Source of the DNA: Azolla caroliniana
Taxonomy: Eukaryota > Polypodiophyta
Assembly (NCBI GenBank): GCA_043228905.1
Contig: JBHGNT010000005.1
Coordinates: 24,428,001 to 24,492,000 of the forward strand
Direction of reading: 5' to 3'
Length of the DNA: 64,000 nucleotides
The position numbers were made by a program, and so were the translations under genes. Position 1 is the stretch's first letter; each line of letters opens with the position of its first letter. Below are positions 42,949 through 52,621 of this stretch, piece by piece. A model generated the notes under the pieces. The model was not told the DNA's origin. It saw only the letters and a program-made list of their open reading frames with translations, and searched no databases.

Positions 42949-43860
42949 CCGAGTATAGATCCCCGACCGAATAGATCGACCTCCCGGCAAAGGCCTTTGC
43001 AAACTTGTCGATTGTCGGTCCGACTCCTACATTCCGAATGGTCACTTTATTGACTGGCTACAGGTTCTGAATGAAGCGCAACATGTCGTTCTTCTTAGGC
43101 ACAGTAAACCACTGATTCGAGTATGGGGCACTCGACGGTTCGAGGATGCCCATCTCCACCTTCTGGTTTAGCAGCTCCATCAACTTCGGGATGTGAGCTT
43201 TGGGTATTGGCATCGGTTTGAGATTCCACGGCACATGCGGTAGCATAAAAATAAGCATCGGCTCAACGACCGTTGGGTCCACTTACCCAATCTCTTCCTG
43301 TGCCTCCCGAGCATTCTCCGAAATTGTTCCTCCTCCGCCGGTAGTAGGAAATGGTATAGGTGTGGGGATCCTCCGGGGTGTCCGGACTATCGTGGCCCCA
43401 CGCCTTGATAGCCCTCTCTAAAAATCCCCTCGCCTTTCGCCGCCGAGGGTCTCGTGGTTGCGGTCATGGTTCGGCCGCACGGTCAGGAATTGGATGGAGT
43501 GTCGTCCATATTGGCTCTTTACGCGTGCGTACGCCGAATCGTTATCTAGCACTTTCGTCTCCATACGCGTTGCCGTAATGTATGGTTCTCCGGGTATCAC
43601 CGGATGTGAGGATGTCTCCTGCACGAAGAAGTGTTGGTCGATCTCGACATCACCGATTTTCACCCGCACATTCGGGCAAGCCCCATGTAGCTCCTTCGTG
43701 GCGTGCGTCGCCGCTTGTATTTTCCACCCGTGCTTGGTGTTGATCGGCCACTTGCCTTTCTTCTAGAAGTCCATAGACATCAGGTTGATCTCCGAACCGT
43801 GGTCTACTAATGCCACCATCGGCTCCTGGACGTCCCCGATCCTAACCGGGGTCTCCGTAG
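42949..43860 (-). pseudogene. E1 protease and reverse transcriptase N-terminal part
   Basis: The protease has MVALVDHGSEINLMS near 43815 (DHGS active site), then a TAG (43763-43765) and VKIGDVEIDQHFFVQE. After an acidic linker the RT begins (VPWNLKPMPIPKAHIPKLMEL, EMGILEPSSAPYSNQWFTV). The block QNL-TAG-PVNKVTIRNVG has a TAG at 43058-43060 where Gln is usual. It reaches FAGRSIYSVGDLYSG at 42949, where E2 interrupts it; the next residues are at 17179. Confidence 0.85.
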
Positions 43861-43939
43861 TGGCTCTTGCCCAGTGCAACTTTGAATAGTGGCTTTCCGC
43901 CAACTTGTCTTCCAGGGCCATGTCTTGTAGGTGCGTCGT

Positions 43940-44735
43940 TCACACCTCCACCGGCCTCTCCGGCTTCGTCTCCGTCGAAAGTCTTTTTCGCTTCACCAAG
44001 TCCACGATGGAGTCATGGAATTCTTTCTTGGCAATCCCAAGCACTTCCCTTAGCGTCAACTCCACCTTGTTGTCGAGGATTCGTTCCTCAAGGACCTTTC
44101 GCAGGTCCGTTGTTCTTTCTATCTCGGTGCTCAACCGATAACCGGCTTTCTTTACTTTATCCGGTGTGCCGGCAGCACCGGTGTCATTTTGCTTCGGCCT
44201 GAACCAGGTCTCGTACCGCTGCGAGGGTTTGGCCCCTCCGGCCTTTCCCGCATGCTTGTCTTCTACCAGAACCTCGTAGTTCTGGCACGCGGCTTCCACA
44301 AAGCCGATCTTTTCTTTGACCGGATCGCTCCACCCAGTGACCTCTCGGACCCGTCTTTCCACACGGTCCGCTTCTTCCCTTCTCAACCACATGCTGACGA
44401 GGCCTTCTAGCACCACTGGCCAGAACCCGGAGTCTTTCATCTTCTGGCCTTCGTCATTGCCAACCCGGATTCCTATCGACGTCGTCGCTTCTTCCATCAG
44501 TCTCTTCATTCCTCCCCGTCCGATATTCAGCTCCAAGGCTCTCCAGGTCTCACTAGCGTGCACCCTCCCGTTCCATAGGTACACCACATGAGCCCTTATT
44601 GCTTCTTCGAAGTCCATGCAGTCCTTCTAGACGTGACCGACCGTGTCACACCACAAGCACCGATGCCCACCCAGAGGCCTTCAGTCGCGGGGCTACTCGT
44701 CGTCGTCCCTCCTTGCTTGTGCAATCTGGAGGTCT
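43940..44735 (-). pseudogene. E1 gag C-terminal part with zinc knuckle
   Basis: After the E5 insertion site gag continues LQIAQARRDDDE and meets a CCHC box (CLWCDTVGHV-TAG-KDC, TAG at 44627-44629). Then an open frame starts at MDFEEAIRAHVVYLWNGRVH, with helical, charged sequence up to 43940 (EIERTTDLRKVLEERILDN, FHDSIVDLVKRKRL). The latter probably lies between gag and protease. One frame change and stops near 44690. Confidence 0.75.
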
Positions 44736-45132
44736 TGTAAAGAATCAATGGTGATTCTTGTGAAGTGGAATAGGTGTGAACTTTGTGTGTGTGTGTGTGA
44801 GATAGAGAGAGAGAGAGAGAGAGACACACACACACACACACACACAGAGTATACGCAAGGTTAAGTATATTAACAAAGGAGAAAGACACAACACCATACA
44901 AGGTGGGAGGAGGGTGCTTTATATAGTCACCCTCTCTCTTCATTAACTACAAGGCCATGAGCATGGGGAATGTGAAAGCTCATAAGTTATGTGTCATAGA
45001 ATATGTTCTATGACTCATACTAAATGCTAGAATACAAAGTGGTGACATAATGGTGACTCTTGACCGTTGGAGTGTCTATTCACTCTCAAGGTGAGTTCAC
45101 ACACTAGAACAAGTTGAGCTTGATTCTCAACA
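44736..45132 (-). repeat. E5 3' LTR
   Basis: tgtaaagaatcaatgg to gattctcaaca. It includes (GT)n, (GA)n and (CA)n runs at about 44782-44845 and a minus-strand TATA box (CTATATAAAG) at 44917-44926. Confidence 0.94.
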
Positions 45133-45835
45133 TGCCCCCTCAATGCCGAGGAAGTAGTGGAGCTCCTTCATGTCCGTCATCTCGAACTTGTCGGAAAGGA
45201 GGGATTTGACCTTATTGATTTCGACGAGATGCTCACCGCCAATGACTAGGTCATCCACATATAAGATGATGACAATTGGACTTGCGTGTCCGATTTTGAC
45301 ATATGAAAGCTGATTTGATGAAGATATTGTGTTATCTTCTAATGCCAAGCATGTGGTGCTTGCTTGAGGCCATAGAGTGGCTTCTTGAGTCGGCATACAA
45401 CTTTCAGATGGGTGCTTGAGTTGAAGTCGGGTGGTTGTATCATGTGCACCTCCTCTTCTAATTCGCCTTGTAGAAAGGCGTTCTTGACGTCCATTTAATG
45501 GAGGTGCCACCCTTTCGCCGCAACAAGCGCAATTACGGTCCGTACCGTCGTCATCTTTGCCATCGGGGCAAAGGTCTCTTCGTAGTCGACACCATGCGTC
45601 TGAGCGTATCCTTTCACTACGAGTCACGCTTTGTAGCGGTTGACGGAACTGTCGGTGTTGTACTTCACTTTGTAAATCCATTTGCATCCGATCACATTTT
45701 TGTGCGATGAGGTGGGAACGAGATCCCACATCTCGTTCTTGCGTAGTGCCTGCATCTCCTCGTTCATGGCTTTGATCCATCACGGATCCTTGGCTGCTTC
45801 GGAAAAAGTTTCCGGCTCGCGTACTATCGCCACCT
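45127..45835 (-). pseudogene. E5 reverse transcriptase fragment lacking RNase H
   Basis: RT motifs are scattered over shifted frames: [15 protein letters not shown]-type sequence near 45495 (TAA where Gln is usual), catalytic [12 protein letters not shown] near 45260, and FEMTDMKELHYFLGIEG at 45140. Immediately after YFLGIEG the frame crosses the purine tract and ends at a TGA inside the LTR, so the RT C-terminus and RNase H are missing. Confidence 0.85.
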
Positions 45836-45838
45836 TCA

Positions 45839-47485
45839 TCATAAAGGCATAGTGATATGCCATGTAGTCATGGTAGCCGAATCGGTTGACCGATTCTTTT
45901 CACGGGTGGAGCGACGGAGCTTCTCGTTTGCAGAGATGAGGGCTTTCTTAGCTCTGATTGGTACGTCGAAGCCGCCGAACTCACTGTCGAGTGAGTGAGT
46001 CGACTCATTGTCGTCGAAGCGATCGTCTTCATATTCTGACATTTTCGCCTTGCCTTTGTCCATCTTCGGGCTAGGCCGTGATGTGCTTTGATCGCTCAAA
46101 GGCTCTTGTGGTCCACTCAGTCGGGTCGTGATCGGACTTTCTTCGAACATGCGCGTAAGATGATCTTCATCCTCTATCTCTTGTTTAGCGGATTCCGGGT
46201 CGAGCGGAGTCGGAGTCGAAGTTGTCTCTGGTACGTACCAGGATGCGGACTCGTCAAAAACGATGTCTCGACTTACTCGAGATTTTCGAGTTGAGTGGTT
46301 GTAGCACTTGTACCCCTTTTGCTCCAATGAGTATCCTACGAGGATACATTTCTCCGACATCGGGTCAAGCTTTTGACGCTTCTCGTCGGGGATGTGCACG
46401 TACGCTATCACTCCGAATATGCGTATGTGCGATAAGTCTGGCTTCTTTCCGAAGTAATTTTCGTGCAGAGTGTGTCGGCAAGTGAATTCTCGCCGAATTC
46501 CTTCCTTTCGAAGATACGGCGTGAAATCGTCCGAGAAGTACTCCTTGCCACCATCCGATCGAAGACATCGTACATGTCGGCCCGTGGCTTTCTCGACTTC
46601 ATTCTTGAATTTTTGGAAGTGTTCGAACAGTTTGCTCTTTTTCCGCATCGGGTAGATCCAAGTGTGCCTGGAGAAGCCATCGATGAAGAGCACGTAATAT
46701 CGGCATCCGCCGAATGTAGCTGTCTGCACCAGTCCCCATACGTCGGAATGGATTACGTCGAGTAGACCTTTGCTCATGTTCCGCTCTTTCAGGAATGGGT
46801 GTCGGTGTTGCTTGCTGAATTGGCACGCTTCGCATACACCTTCAATCTCCTTCTCTTTGAATGTTGGGAGTCCGATGACAACTCCTTTCGATTTCATTGC
46901 TTTGAGCTTTTGAAGATTTATATGGCCAATACGCTTGTGCCATAACTCTATGTCGGAGTCGGCTTTCATGCCCTTTGCGAACATGGCAGATTTCATCTTG
47001 TGTGAGTCGAGAATGAACATTCGGCCCTCTCTTCGTCCGCATGCGATGAGTCGGCCCTCTTTTTCAATGAAGCAACCGCCTTGATTAAATCGAACTTGCA
47101 TCCCTTGCTCTACAATTTGGCCGACGGAGACCAAATTCTTCGTAATGGTCGGTACATGTAAGACATTTTTAATGTAATTTTTCTTACCTTCTTTTCCGAA
47201 CAGAACATTGCCGATGTGCCGAATCGGGTGTGTAGTGTCATCTCCGGTTTCGACATAGCCGAGTCGGTCCGGCTCTCGAAGTTCTCAGAACCATTCTTGA
47301 TGCGATGTCATATGGTTCGAGGCACCGGAATCGACGAACCATACATCTTCCGGACTGGAGGCACTAGTTGAGGTAGAGGCCGACATAGAGTTTGCTCTAT
47401 GTTTCATCATGAACATTCCGCCACGGTCGGAGTTGCGTGCATACATTCCGCCACGATCTTCGTAGTCGGAGTTGTTCCCGTACAT
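45839..47485 (-). pseudogene. E5 protease and internally deleted integrase
   Basis: The protease has VWFVDSGASNHMTSHQEWF near 47340. The integrase has WHKRIGHINLQK, CEACQFSKQH, HSDVWGLVQ and CLRSDGGKEYF, then jumps from EFTCRHT straight to LHENYFGKKPDLSHIRIFG. Compared with E6, about 55 residues containing the catalytic Glu (EQN-x-AERKNR) are missing. The remainder (KCILVGYSLEQKGYK, SRVSRDIVFDESASW) is intact up to the linker. Confidence 0.9.
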
Positions 47486-47533
47486 TCCGCTATACTCTTC
47501 CTAGTCGGAATTGTGTGCGTAATTCGTGAGTTG

Positions 47534-48403
47534 TCAGCTTGTGGAAGCTGATTCACGCATCTTCTTTCGGCACTCTTCTTCATGGTGGCCGAGCTTTCCG
47601 CAATATCCGCATTCGGTTGCGTTTTGACGGCTCGGGCCGGAGTGGAAGCTCCCCCTTCTTGCGAAGTTTCCTCGTTGGCCTCCGTTTTGCGGCCAAATTT
47701 GGGAGTTGTTGTCGTAGGTCGGACCTCGTCCGCCTTGTCCTTGGCCGAATCGGCCTCTCGCTCTTCCGCGTCCTCTTCCTCCGTTAGAGTGCGTGTAGAG
47801 CATGTGGCCTTCCGACTCATTGCTCCTTGTACGCACGTGGTTTTCTTTGACCAATAGCATTGATTGGAGCTCGAAGAAGGAGGGAGATTTCTCCCGTGCT
47901 AGAACGGCAGTTCGCATGGCGCCGAACCGTGGTGCGAGGCCACCGAGGCATATTTGCACCATCTCATCATCATCTATACTTACACTTATTGAGCCAAGCG
48001 AGTCGCAAAGCTCCTTGATCTTCAAGGTGTATGTCGTGATGGACATCTCCCTTTGTTGAATGTTGTTCAACTCTTGGCGGAGTTCAAGCTTCCTTGCGGT
48101 CGTGTTGGCGGCGAAAATATTTCGTAGATTTTCCCACGCTTCCTTTGGCGTCTTGGCTTCTCGAATGTAACCGAGCATGTGGTCATGAACACATGTCGCC
48201 AAACAATACATCACACGGCTTGCGGCTTGCTCCCATGTTGCGTATCCGGGAGTCGTGTCGACGGGTCGGTCTTCATGCGCTCCTTTGATGTAGCTCCAAT
48301 AGCCTTGTCCGACAAGGTATTGGTGCATCTTGTACTCCCAAGATGCGAAGTTGTTTCGATCCAACTTCTCGGTAGGGAGAGCACTCCCCATTTGAGTATT
48401 CAT
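47534..48403 (-). CDS. E5 gag (copia, 289 aa)
   Basis: An intact frame from ATG 48403 (MNTQMGSALPTEKLDRNNF) to a stop at 47534. It has the copia gag core (SWEYKMHQYLVGQGYW, TWEQAASRVMYC, NTTARKLELRQELNN, MVQICLGGLAPRFGAMRT), an Arg/Gly-rich linker and the CCHC zinc knuckle CGYCGKLGHHEEEC near the C-terminus. The gag frame is the only undamaged gene in E5, so particles could in principle still form with help. Similar to the E6 gag along its length. Confidence 0.9.
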   Translation of the reverse strand: MNTQMGSALPTEKLDRNNFASWEYKMHQYLVGQGYWSYIKGAHEDRPVDTTPGYATWEQAASRVMYCLATCVHDHMLGYIREAKTPKEAWENLRNIFAANTTARKLELRQELNNIQQREMSITTYTLKIKELCDSLGSISVSIDDDEMVQICLGGLAPRFGAMRTAVLAREKSPSFFELQSMLLVKENHVRTRSNESEGHMLYTHSNGGRGRGRARGRFGQGQGGRGPTYDNNSQIWPQNGGQRGNFARRGSFHSGPSRQNATECGYCGKLGHHEEECRKKMRESASTS

Positions 48404-48550
48404 TATGTCGATTCTTCTTCTTCTTCTTCTCTCTTCGAATGCGAGCTATGTAGCGAAGCTACGTTAGCGATGAGCCGGTTCTTGGTCGTCGGCGTGGAGC
48501 ACAACACACGATCAAGATGAGGCGAATGAGCTAGATCGAACTACCAAATC

Positions 48551-48562
48551 GCTCTGATACCA
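48551..48562 (-). promoter_or_regulatory. E5 primer-binding site (initiator tRNA-Met)
   Basis: TGGTATCAGAGC on the minus strand, directly beside the 5' LTR. Confidence 0.92.
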
Positions 48563-48605
48563 TGTAAAGAATCAATGGTGATTCTTGTGAAGCGGAATAG
48601 GTGTG

Positions 48606-48642
<37 letters not shown>

Positions 48643-48966
48643 AGATAGAGAGAGAGAGAGACACACACACACACACAGAGTATACGCAAGGTTAAGTATA
48701 TTAACAAAGGAGAAAGACACAACACCATACAAGGTGGGAGGAGGGTGCTTTATATAGTCACCCTCTCTCTTCATTAACTACAAGACTCATAGAGCATGAG
48801 GAATGTGAAAGCTCATAAGTTATGTGTCATAGAGTATGATTCTATGACTCATACTAAATGCTAGAATACAAAGTGGTGACTTAATGGTGACTCTTGACCG
48901 TTGGAGTGTCTATTCACTCTCAAGGTGAGTTCACACACTAGACCAAGTTGAGCTTGATTCTCAACA
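48563..48966 (-). repeat. E5 5' LTR
   Basis: 404-bp copy of the left LTR. The difference is mostly in the GT/CA run lengths. Minus-strand TATA box at 48748-48757. Confidence 0.94.
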
Positions 48967-48971
48967 TGTCT

Positions 48972-49768
48972 CGTACCATCTGCGTCAGTTCCTCCAGAGC
49001 CGCTCCGCCGGACGGGTCCTTGACCACGCCGGACGAGCCTATTTGAAGCCAATCCCGGGTTTCCTCCTTGCGCGTCGGCGGGGGTCCTCGAGGTTTCTTG
49101 CCGCAACTACTCCTGCCCCAACGAGCCCTTGTCGACCCACTCACGTCGTTTGTCGAAACGGTCGCAAACCCCTTTTACCACGACCCAGTCGGTCATCAGC
49201 CCATCGTCCGTCTCCAGCAAGAGACCCACTTACTCCCGATCCCGCACGTCCACAACTTTGATGAATAAAATGACACAGTTCGTGTCCAGTACGGTCATGT
49301 CCAATGCCAAAAGTCGTGGGAAGCGTTCCTCGAACTCCCGGAGGAGCGCCGATGCATTCCTCCCCTTTCTTCGGGTCTCTACCCAATCCATAAAGTCCCG
49401 CTTCGATAACCGAAGCGTGTCATCAAACCCATACCGCTCGAGGAGCCGCGCTTCGAATTCCCCCCTAGGTCCGGCATCCAGCCTACACCTCGAGCACCTC
49501 TGCGTGGATGCTTGGTGTCGCTACAAGGGAAACCCAACTAGACGCCTCTCCTCCGGGATGTCCCTCAGCACCATTTCGGCCCGGCAGGCCACCAAATAAT
49601 CGTGGCGTCCTTCCCATCGAACCGGCCTATTGTGTTGACAATTGCTTCAATGGCCCTATCCAGGGCGCTCGTGCCCTCGCAAGCACTTACTATTCGATCG
49701 AATGCCACATGGCATCTGGCGATGGCGATCGAATCGGTGTGCTCTTCTGTGCAAGTGGGTCTATTGAC
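48972..49768 (-). pseudogene. E1 gag N-terminal part, 5'-truncated
   Basis: Across shifted frames: RAIEAIVNTIGRFDGKDAT near 49620, EFEARLLERYGFDDTLRLSK and RDFMDWV near 49430, ASALLREFEERFPRLLALD near 49330, then a linker and EELTQMVRD at 48972, where E5 interrupts. The first motif parallels VDRVSRFNGDDVPRFLEAYE of the E4 gag. The sequence ends abruptly at about 49768. Confidence 0.7.
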
Positions 49769-50171
49769 TAAAAGAGACGTCCGACTCAACCAACCCAAAG
49801 TACAAGGCCAGACTAGTTGTGAAGGGATTTCAACAAGAACATGGCGTCGACTTCGATGAAATCTTTTCACCAATGGTGAAAATGACAACCCTTCGTTTCA
49901 TGCTCACCGTCGTGGTCGTCAACAACTTGGAGCTGATTCAGGTAGATGTAAAAACGACATTCCTCCACGGTGACCTACAAGAGGAAATCTATATGGAGCA
50001 GTCGAAAGGCTTTGTGGCATCCGGCCTGCAACATCTAGTCAGCTGACTCGGGAAGAGTTTATACAGCTTGAAACAGGCACCCCTACAGTGCTACAAAAAG
50101 TTTGACGACTTCATCTAGTCGGTCGGCTTCTCCAAGAGCGATAAGGACCACTGTCTCTTCACCAAAACAAC
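49769..50171 (+). pseudogene. Plus-strand Ty1/copia reverse transcriptase fragment
   Basis: The plus strand reads KYKARLVVKGFQQEHGVDFD, EIFSPMVKMTTLRFML, VDVKTTFLHGDLQEEIYM and, after a TGA, GKSLYSLKQAPLQCYKKFDD. Then a TAG (50116-50118) stands where the related copy at bases 21-23 has CAA. It stops near FTKTTQDG, before the catalytic YVDD. It lies head to head with the minus-strand E7 linker, whose own RT is missing, so it may be an inverted piece of E7 or of a relative. Confidence 0.85.
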
Positions 50172-51948
50172 TCAAGACGGGTCTCCCAGATACCAGGTGG
50201 CTGAGTCGGCAGATGCCGATGTTTCTTCGTAAGACGTCGGTTCGCCGGTGTCGGTAAAGAAAATTCCGAGAGAATACCTTTTCGGAGGTTGCGACAATCT
50301 CTCGGATCTTCGATGTATGACTCGACTGGTCACACTGGGTATAGATGTCGGATGGTCGGAAGTCGAGTCACTCGGCTGTGCTAAATCGGTGGATTCAGTG
50401 CGGGAGGTGTTGGTTACCCGTGAAACCGATCTCGTGTTGTGGGTTGGGCCTTCATGAAAGGTTGGCACTTCAGAGAATATTACCCTTTGGACTTCAATAG
50501 GCCTTTCGACCGTTTTATGCATAGCTGACTCATTGAACACGACGTCCGAACTTCGGACAATTTGACTGTGCTCGGGGTCCCAGAGTCGGTATCTGATCTC
50601 GCCGTCGGGTCCATATCCAAGGAAAACACATTTCCTTGATCTTGGTTCGAGTTTCCGGCGGTTGTCTTTCGGTATGAGGGCATACGCCTCGCAGTCGAAG
50701 ATCCTCAGTTTGTCATAATTCGGCTTACTGCCGGTCCATGTTTCCTAAGTTATTTTAAGTCCTAGAGATCTACTTGGCGACATATTTATGATGTGTACTG
50801 CCGTAAGTAGAGCCTCCGCCCAGAAGCCATTCGACAGTTCGGAGTGTTGGAGCATGGATACTATGCGTTCTTGAATTGTCCGATTCATGCGTTCAGCAAT
50901 TCTGTTCTGCTCCGAACTATAGGGTGTCGTATATTCACATTGAATGACGCGTTCCCGGCAAAATTTGACGAATTCTTCAAACTTGAATTCTCCTCCGTTG
51001 TTGGTTCGGAGACATTTCAGTTTCCGACCAGTCTGATTTTCGACCATTGCAAGCCATTCGGAGAAGATTGAGAACACCTGATCTTTGGTTTTGATGGGGT
51101 AAGCCCACACCTTCCGAGTCGAGTCGTCAATAAAACAGAAGAAGTACGAAGCACCGCCAAGAGACTGATGTGGCATCGGGCCACAGACGTCCGAGTGGAC
51201 CAAATCGAGGGGACTCGATTCTCTTGGTGTTGATGTCGGGTGTGATGTGGCTACATGTTTGTCATACTGGCAATGCTCGCAGAGTTGGTGATCCGAGAAG
51301 GAGAGTTTGGGGATGTAACCGACTCTAGATAGGTGCGATATGCCAGCCTTGCTAAGGTGTCCAAGTCGTCTGTGCCATAACAATGACACGGGGATATCAA
51401 CCAAAAATAAGTCACCCTACTTGAGTGTGACATATAAAGGGTACAAAGAATGTACCTTTGGTCCTCAAGCAAGTAGGAGATTGCCTTTGTGGAGTGTCCA
51501 CCCTCCTGATGAGAATCTGGCACAGATGCCGGCTTCGTCAAGATGTCTGACTGAGATCAAGGGGCTTGAGAGCTCAGGAATGTGTCGGACGTTGTGTAGT
51601 ACGAGTGTAGAGCCACCAGGAAGGTTGAGCTCTATGGTGCTGATTTCAATTATAGCATAGTGCTGCGAGTTTCTGACTCGAACTAAGTCGGAGTGCCGGT
51701 CTGAGTATTTCCGAAACTGAGATCGGTGAGGTGTCACATGATACGATGCGCCCGAGTCTAGGAGCCATGTGCTCGATTCCTCAATCGTAAGCAAAACTTC
51801 TTATTCGACTGGGTTCTCTATGGACAATATGTTCGGGTCGATCGTCAGAATTTCAGCTGAAGAGCCGACGTAGTTTACCTCCTCATGTTGGCTACTCTTT
51901 TGATCTGCTCTCTGAGCTTTGTCGGTTTTTGCTTTGAGTGGCTGACAG
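50172..51948 (-). pseudogene. E7 protease, integrase and linker
   Basis: The protease has TWLLDSGASYHVTPHRSQF near 51750, preceded by a TAA at about 51801. The integrase has LLWHRRLGHLSKAG with CEHCQYD, LVHSDVCGPM (first Asp), CLRTNNGGEF (Asn where the second catalytic Asp is expected) and EQNRIAERMNRT (Glu). It ends at a TAA near 50745. The linker shows RYRLWDPDGEI-type sequence, then RRSERLSQPPKRYS and SYEETSASADSATWY, and stops at 50172. Confidence 0.85.
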
Positions 51949-52611
51949 TGTTGAAAAATCGACGCTCCGATTCTCCTTCGCCACTCGGCCACAACCGAGG
52001 AATCGCGAATCAATGCAGCAGAAAATAGGAAACACAGAGAAAGACACGATAACACAGGGATTAACGTGGAAAACCCTATACGGGAAAAACCACGGGAGTC
52101 CTCAAACTCCAACTATCACTATGAACAGAGATGTACAATGGTGAAGCTTCAAGGCAACAACCTTGAGCTCACTGTCTTCGCCACAGGCGGCGGTAATACA
52201 CAGAGGCAACGACCTCTTCGTCTCTCTCTCTCTCTCTCTCTCTCTCGGCTGCTCTCTTCACTCTCTCTCAGTGGAAAAACAGAAAATTGAGTAGCAACAA
52301 AAACTGTTTGCCCTAAGTCATATTTATACACATATGACTTTCGGGCTATTTACAAATATAGCCTCAAGGGCCCTTGGCAAACATATTCACAAATATGTCC
52401 CCGCATCCGGATCTCTCTCCGGGTACATTCGTCATCCGGCTCCGTAGCCGGGGTCTCCATCATCCGGCTCCGTAGCCGGGGTCTCCATCATCTGGCTCCG
52501 TAGCCGGGGTCTCCATCATCCGGCTCCGTAGCCGGGGTCTCCATCATCCGGCTCCGGGCTTGCCGTCATTCATCTCCGGACATCCCATCCGGAGGGACCG
52601 AAATCCCAACA
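51949..52611 (-). repeat. E8 3' LTR with a 28-bp tandem repeat
   Basis: tgttgaaaaatcg to aaatcccaaca. Four full units of ccggctccgtagccggggtc plus tccatcat (28 bp) at about 52437-52550. CT run near 52222-52245. Minus-strand TATA box (TGTATAAATATG) at about 52318-52330. Confidence 0.96.
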
Positions 52612-52621
52612 AACTCCCCCT

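Larger units (their letters stand above)
44736..48966 (-). mobile_element. E5: deleted Ty1/copia element in the E1 gag
   Basis: LTRs 44736-45132 (397 bp) and 48563-48966 (404 bp). Flanks ggtct and tgtct match in four of five bases, so the TSD carries one change. The primer site for initiator-tRNA-Met is at 48551-48562. The purine tract TTGAGGGGGCA lies at 45133-45143. It is an E6 relative with two large coding losses: the integrase segment holding the catalytic Glu, and the RT C-terminus plus all of RNase H. Non-autonomous. Confidence 0.93.
14072..49768 (-). mobile_element. E1: outermost Ty3/gypsy element, split by E2 and E5
   Basis: E1's own sequence is about 5.7 kb in three blocks: 14072-17179, 42949-44735 and 48972-49768. 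The blocks join in frame. The reverse transcriptase reads DLYSG at the 42949 side and YNQFQLAEESRDV at the 17179 side, and gag reads EELTQMVRD at 48972 and LQIAQARRDDDE at 44735. The order from right to left is gag, zinc knuckle, protease, reverse transcriptase, RNase H, integrase, 3' LTR. The 5' LTR and gag start are lost: at about 49768 the sequence changes abruptly to an unrelated plus-strand copia fragment. Several stops and frameshifts make it inactive. It is the oldest member of the stack. Confidence 0.85.

Noticed and set aside
12939-50118. TAG used as a sense codon (Gln), as in ciliates and some green algae
   Set aside because: The intact frames (E8, 1357 codons; E3 pol, 1190 codons; F-box gene) contain no internal TAG, and TAG appears only in elements with other damage. 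Deamination of CAG explains it.
52437-52550. CRISPR-like array (28-bp repeats)
   Set aside because: Units are contiguous without spacers, lie in an LTR, and the setting is a plant nuclear genome.
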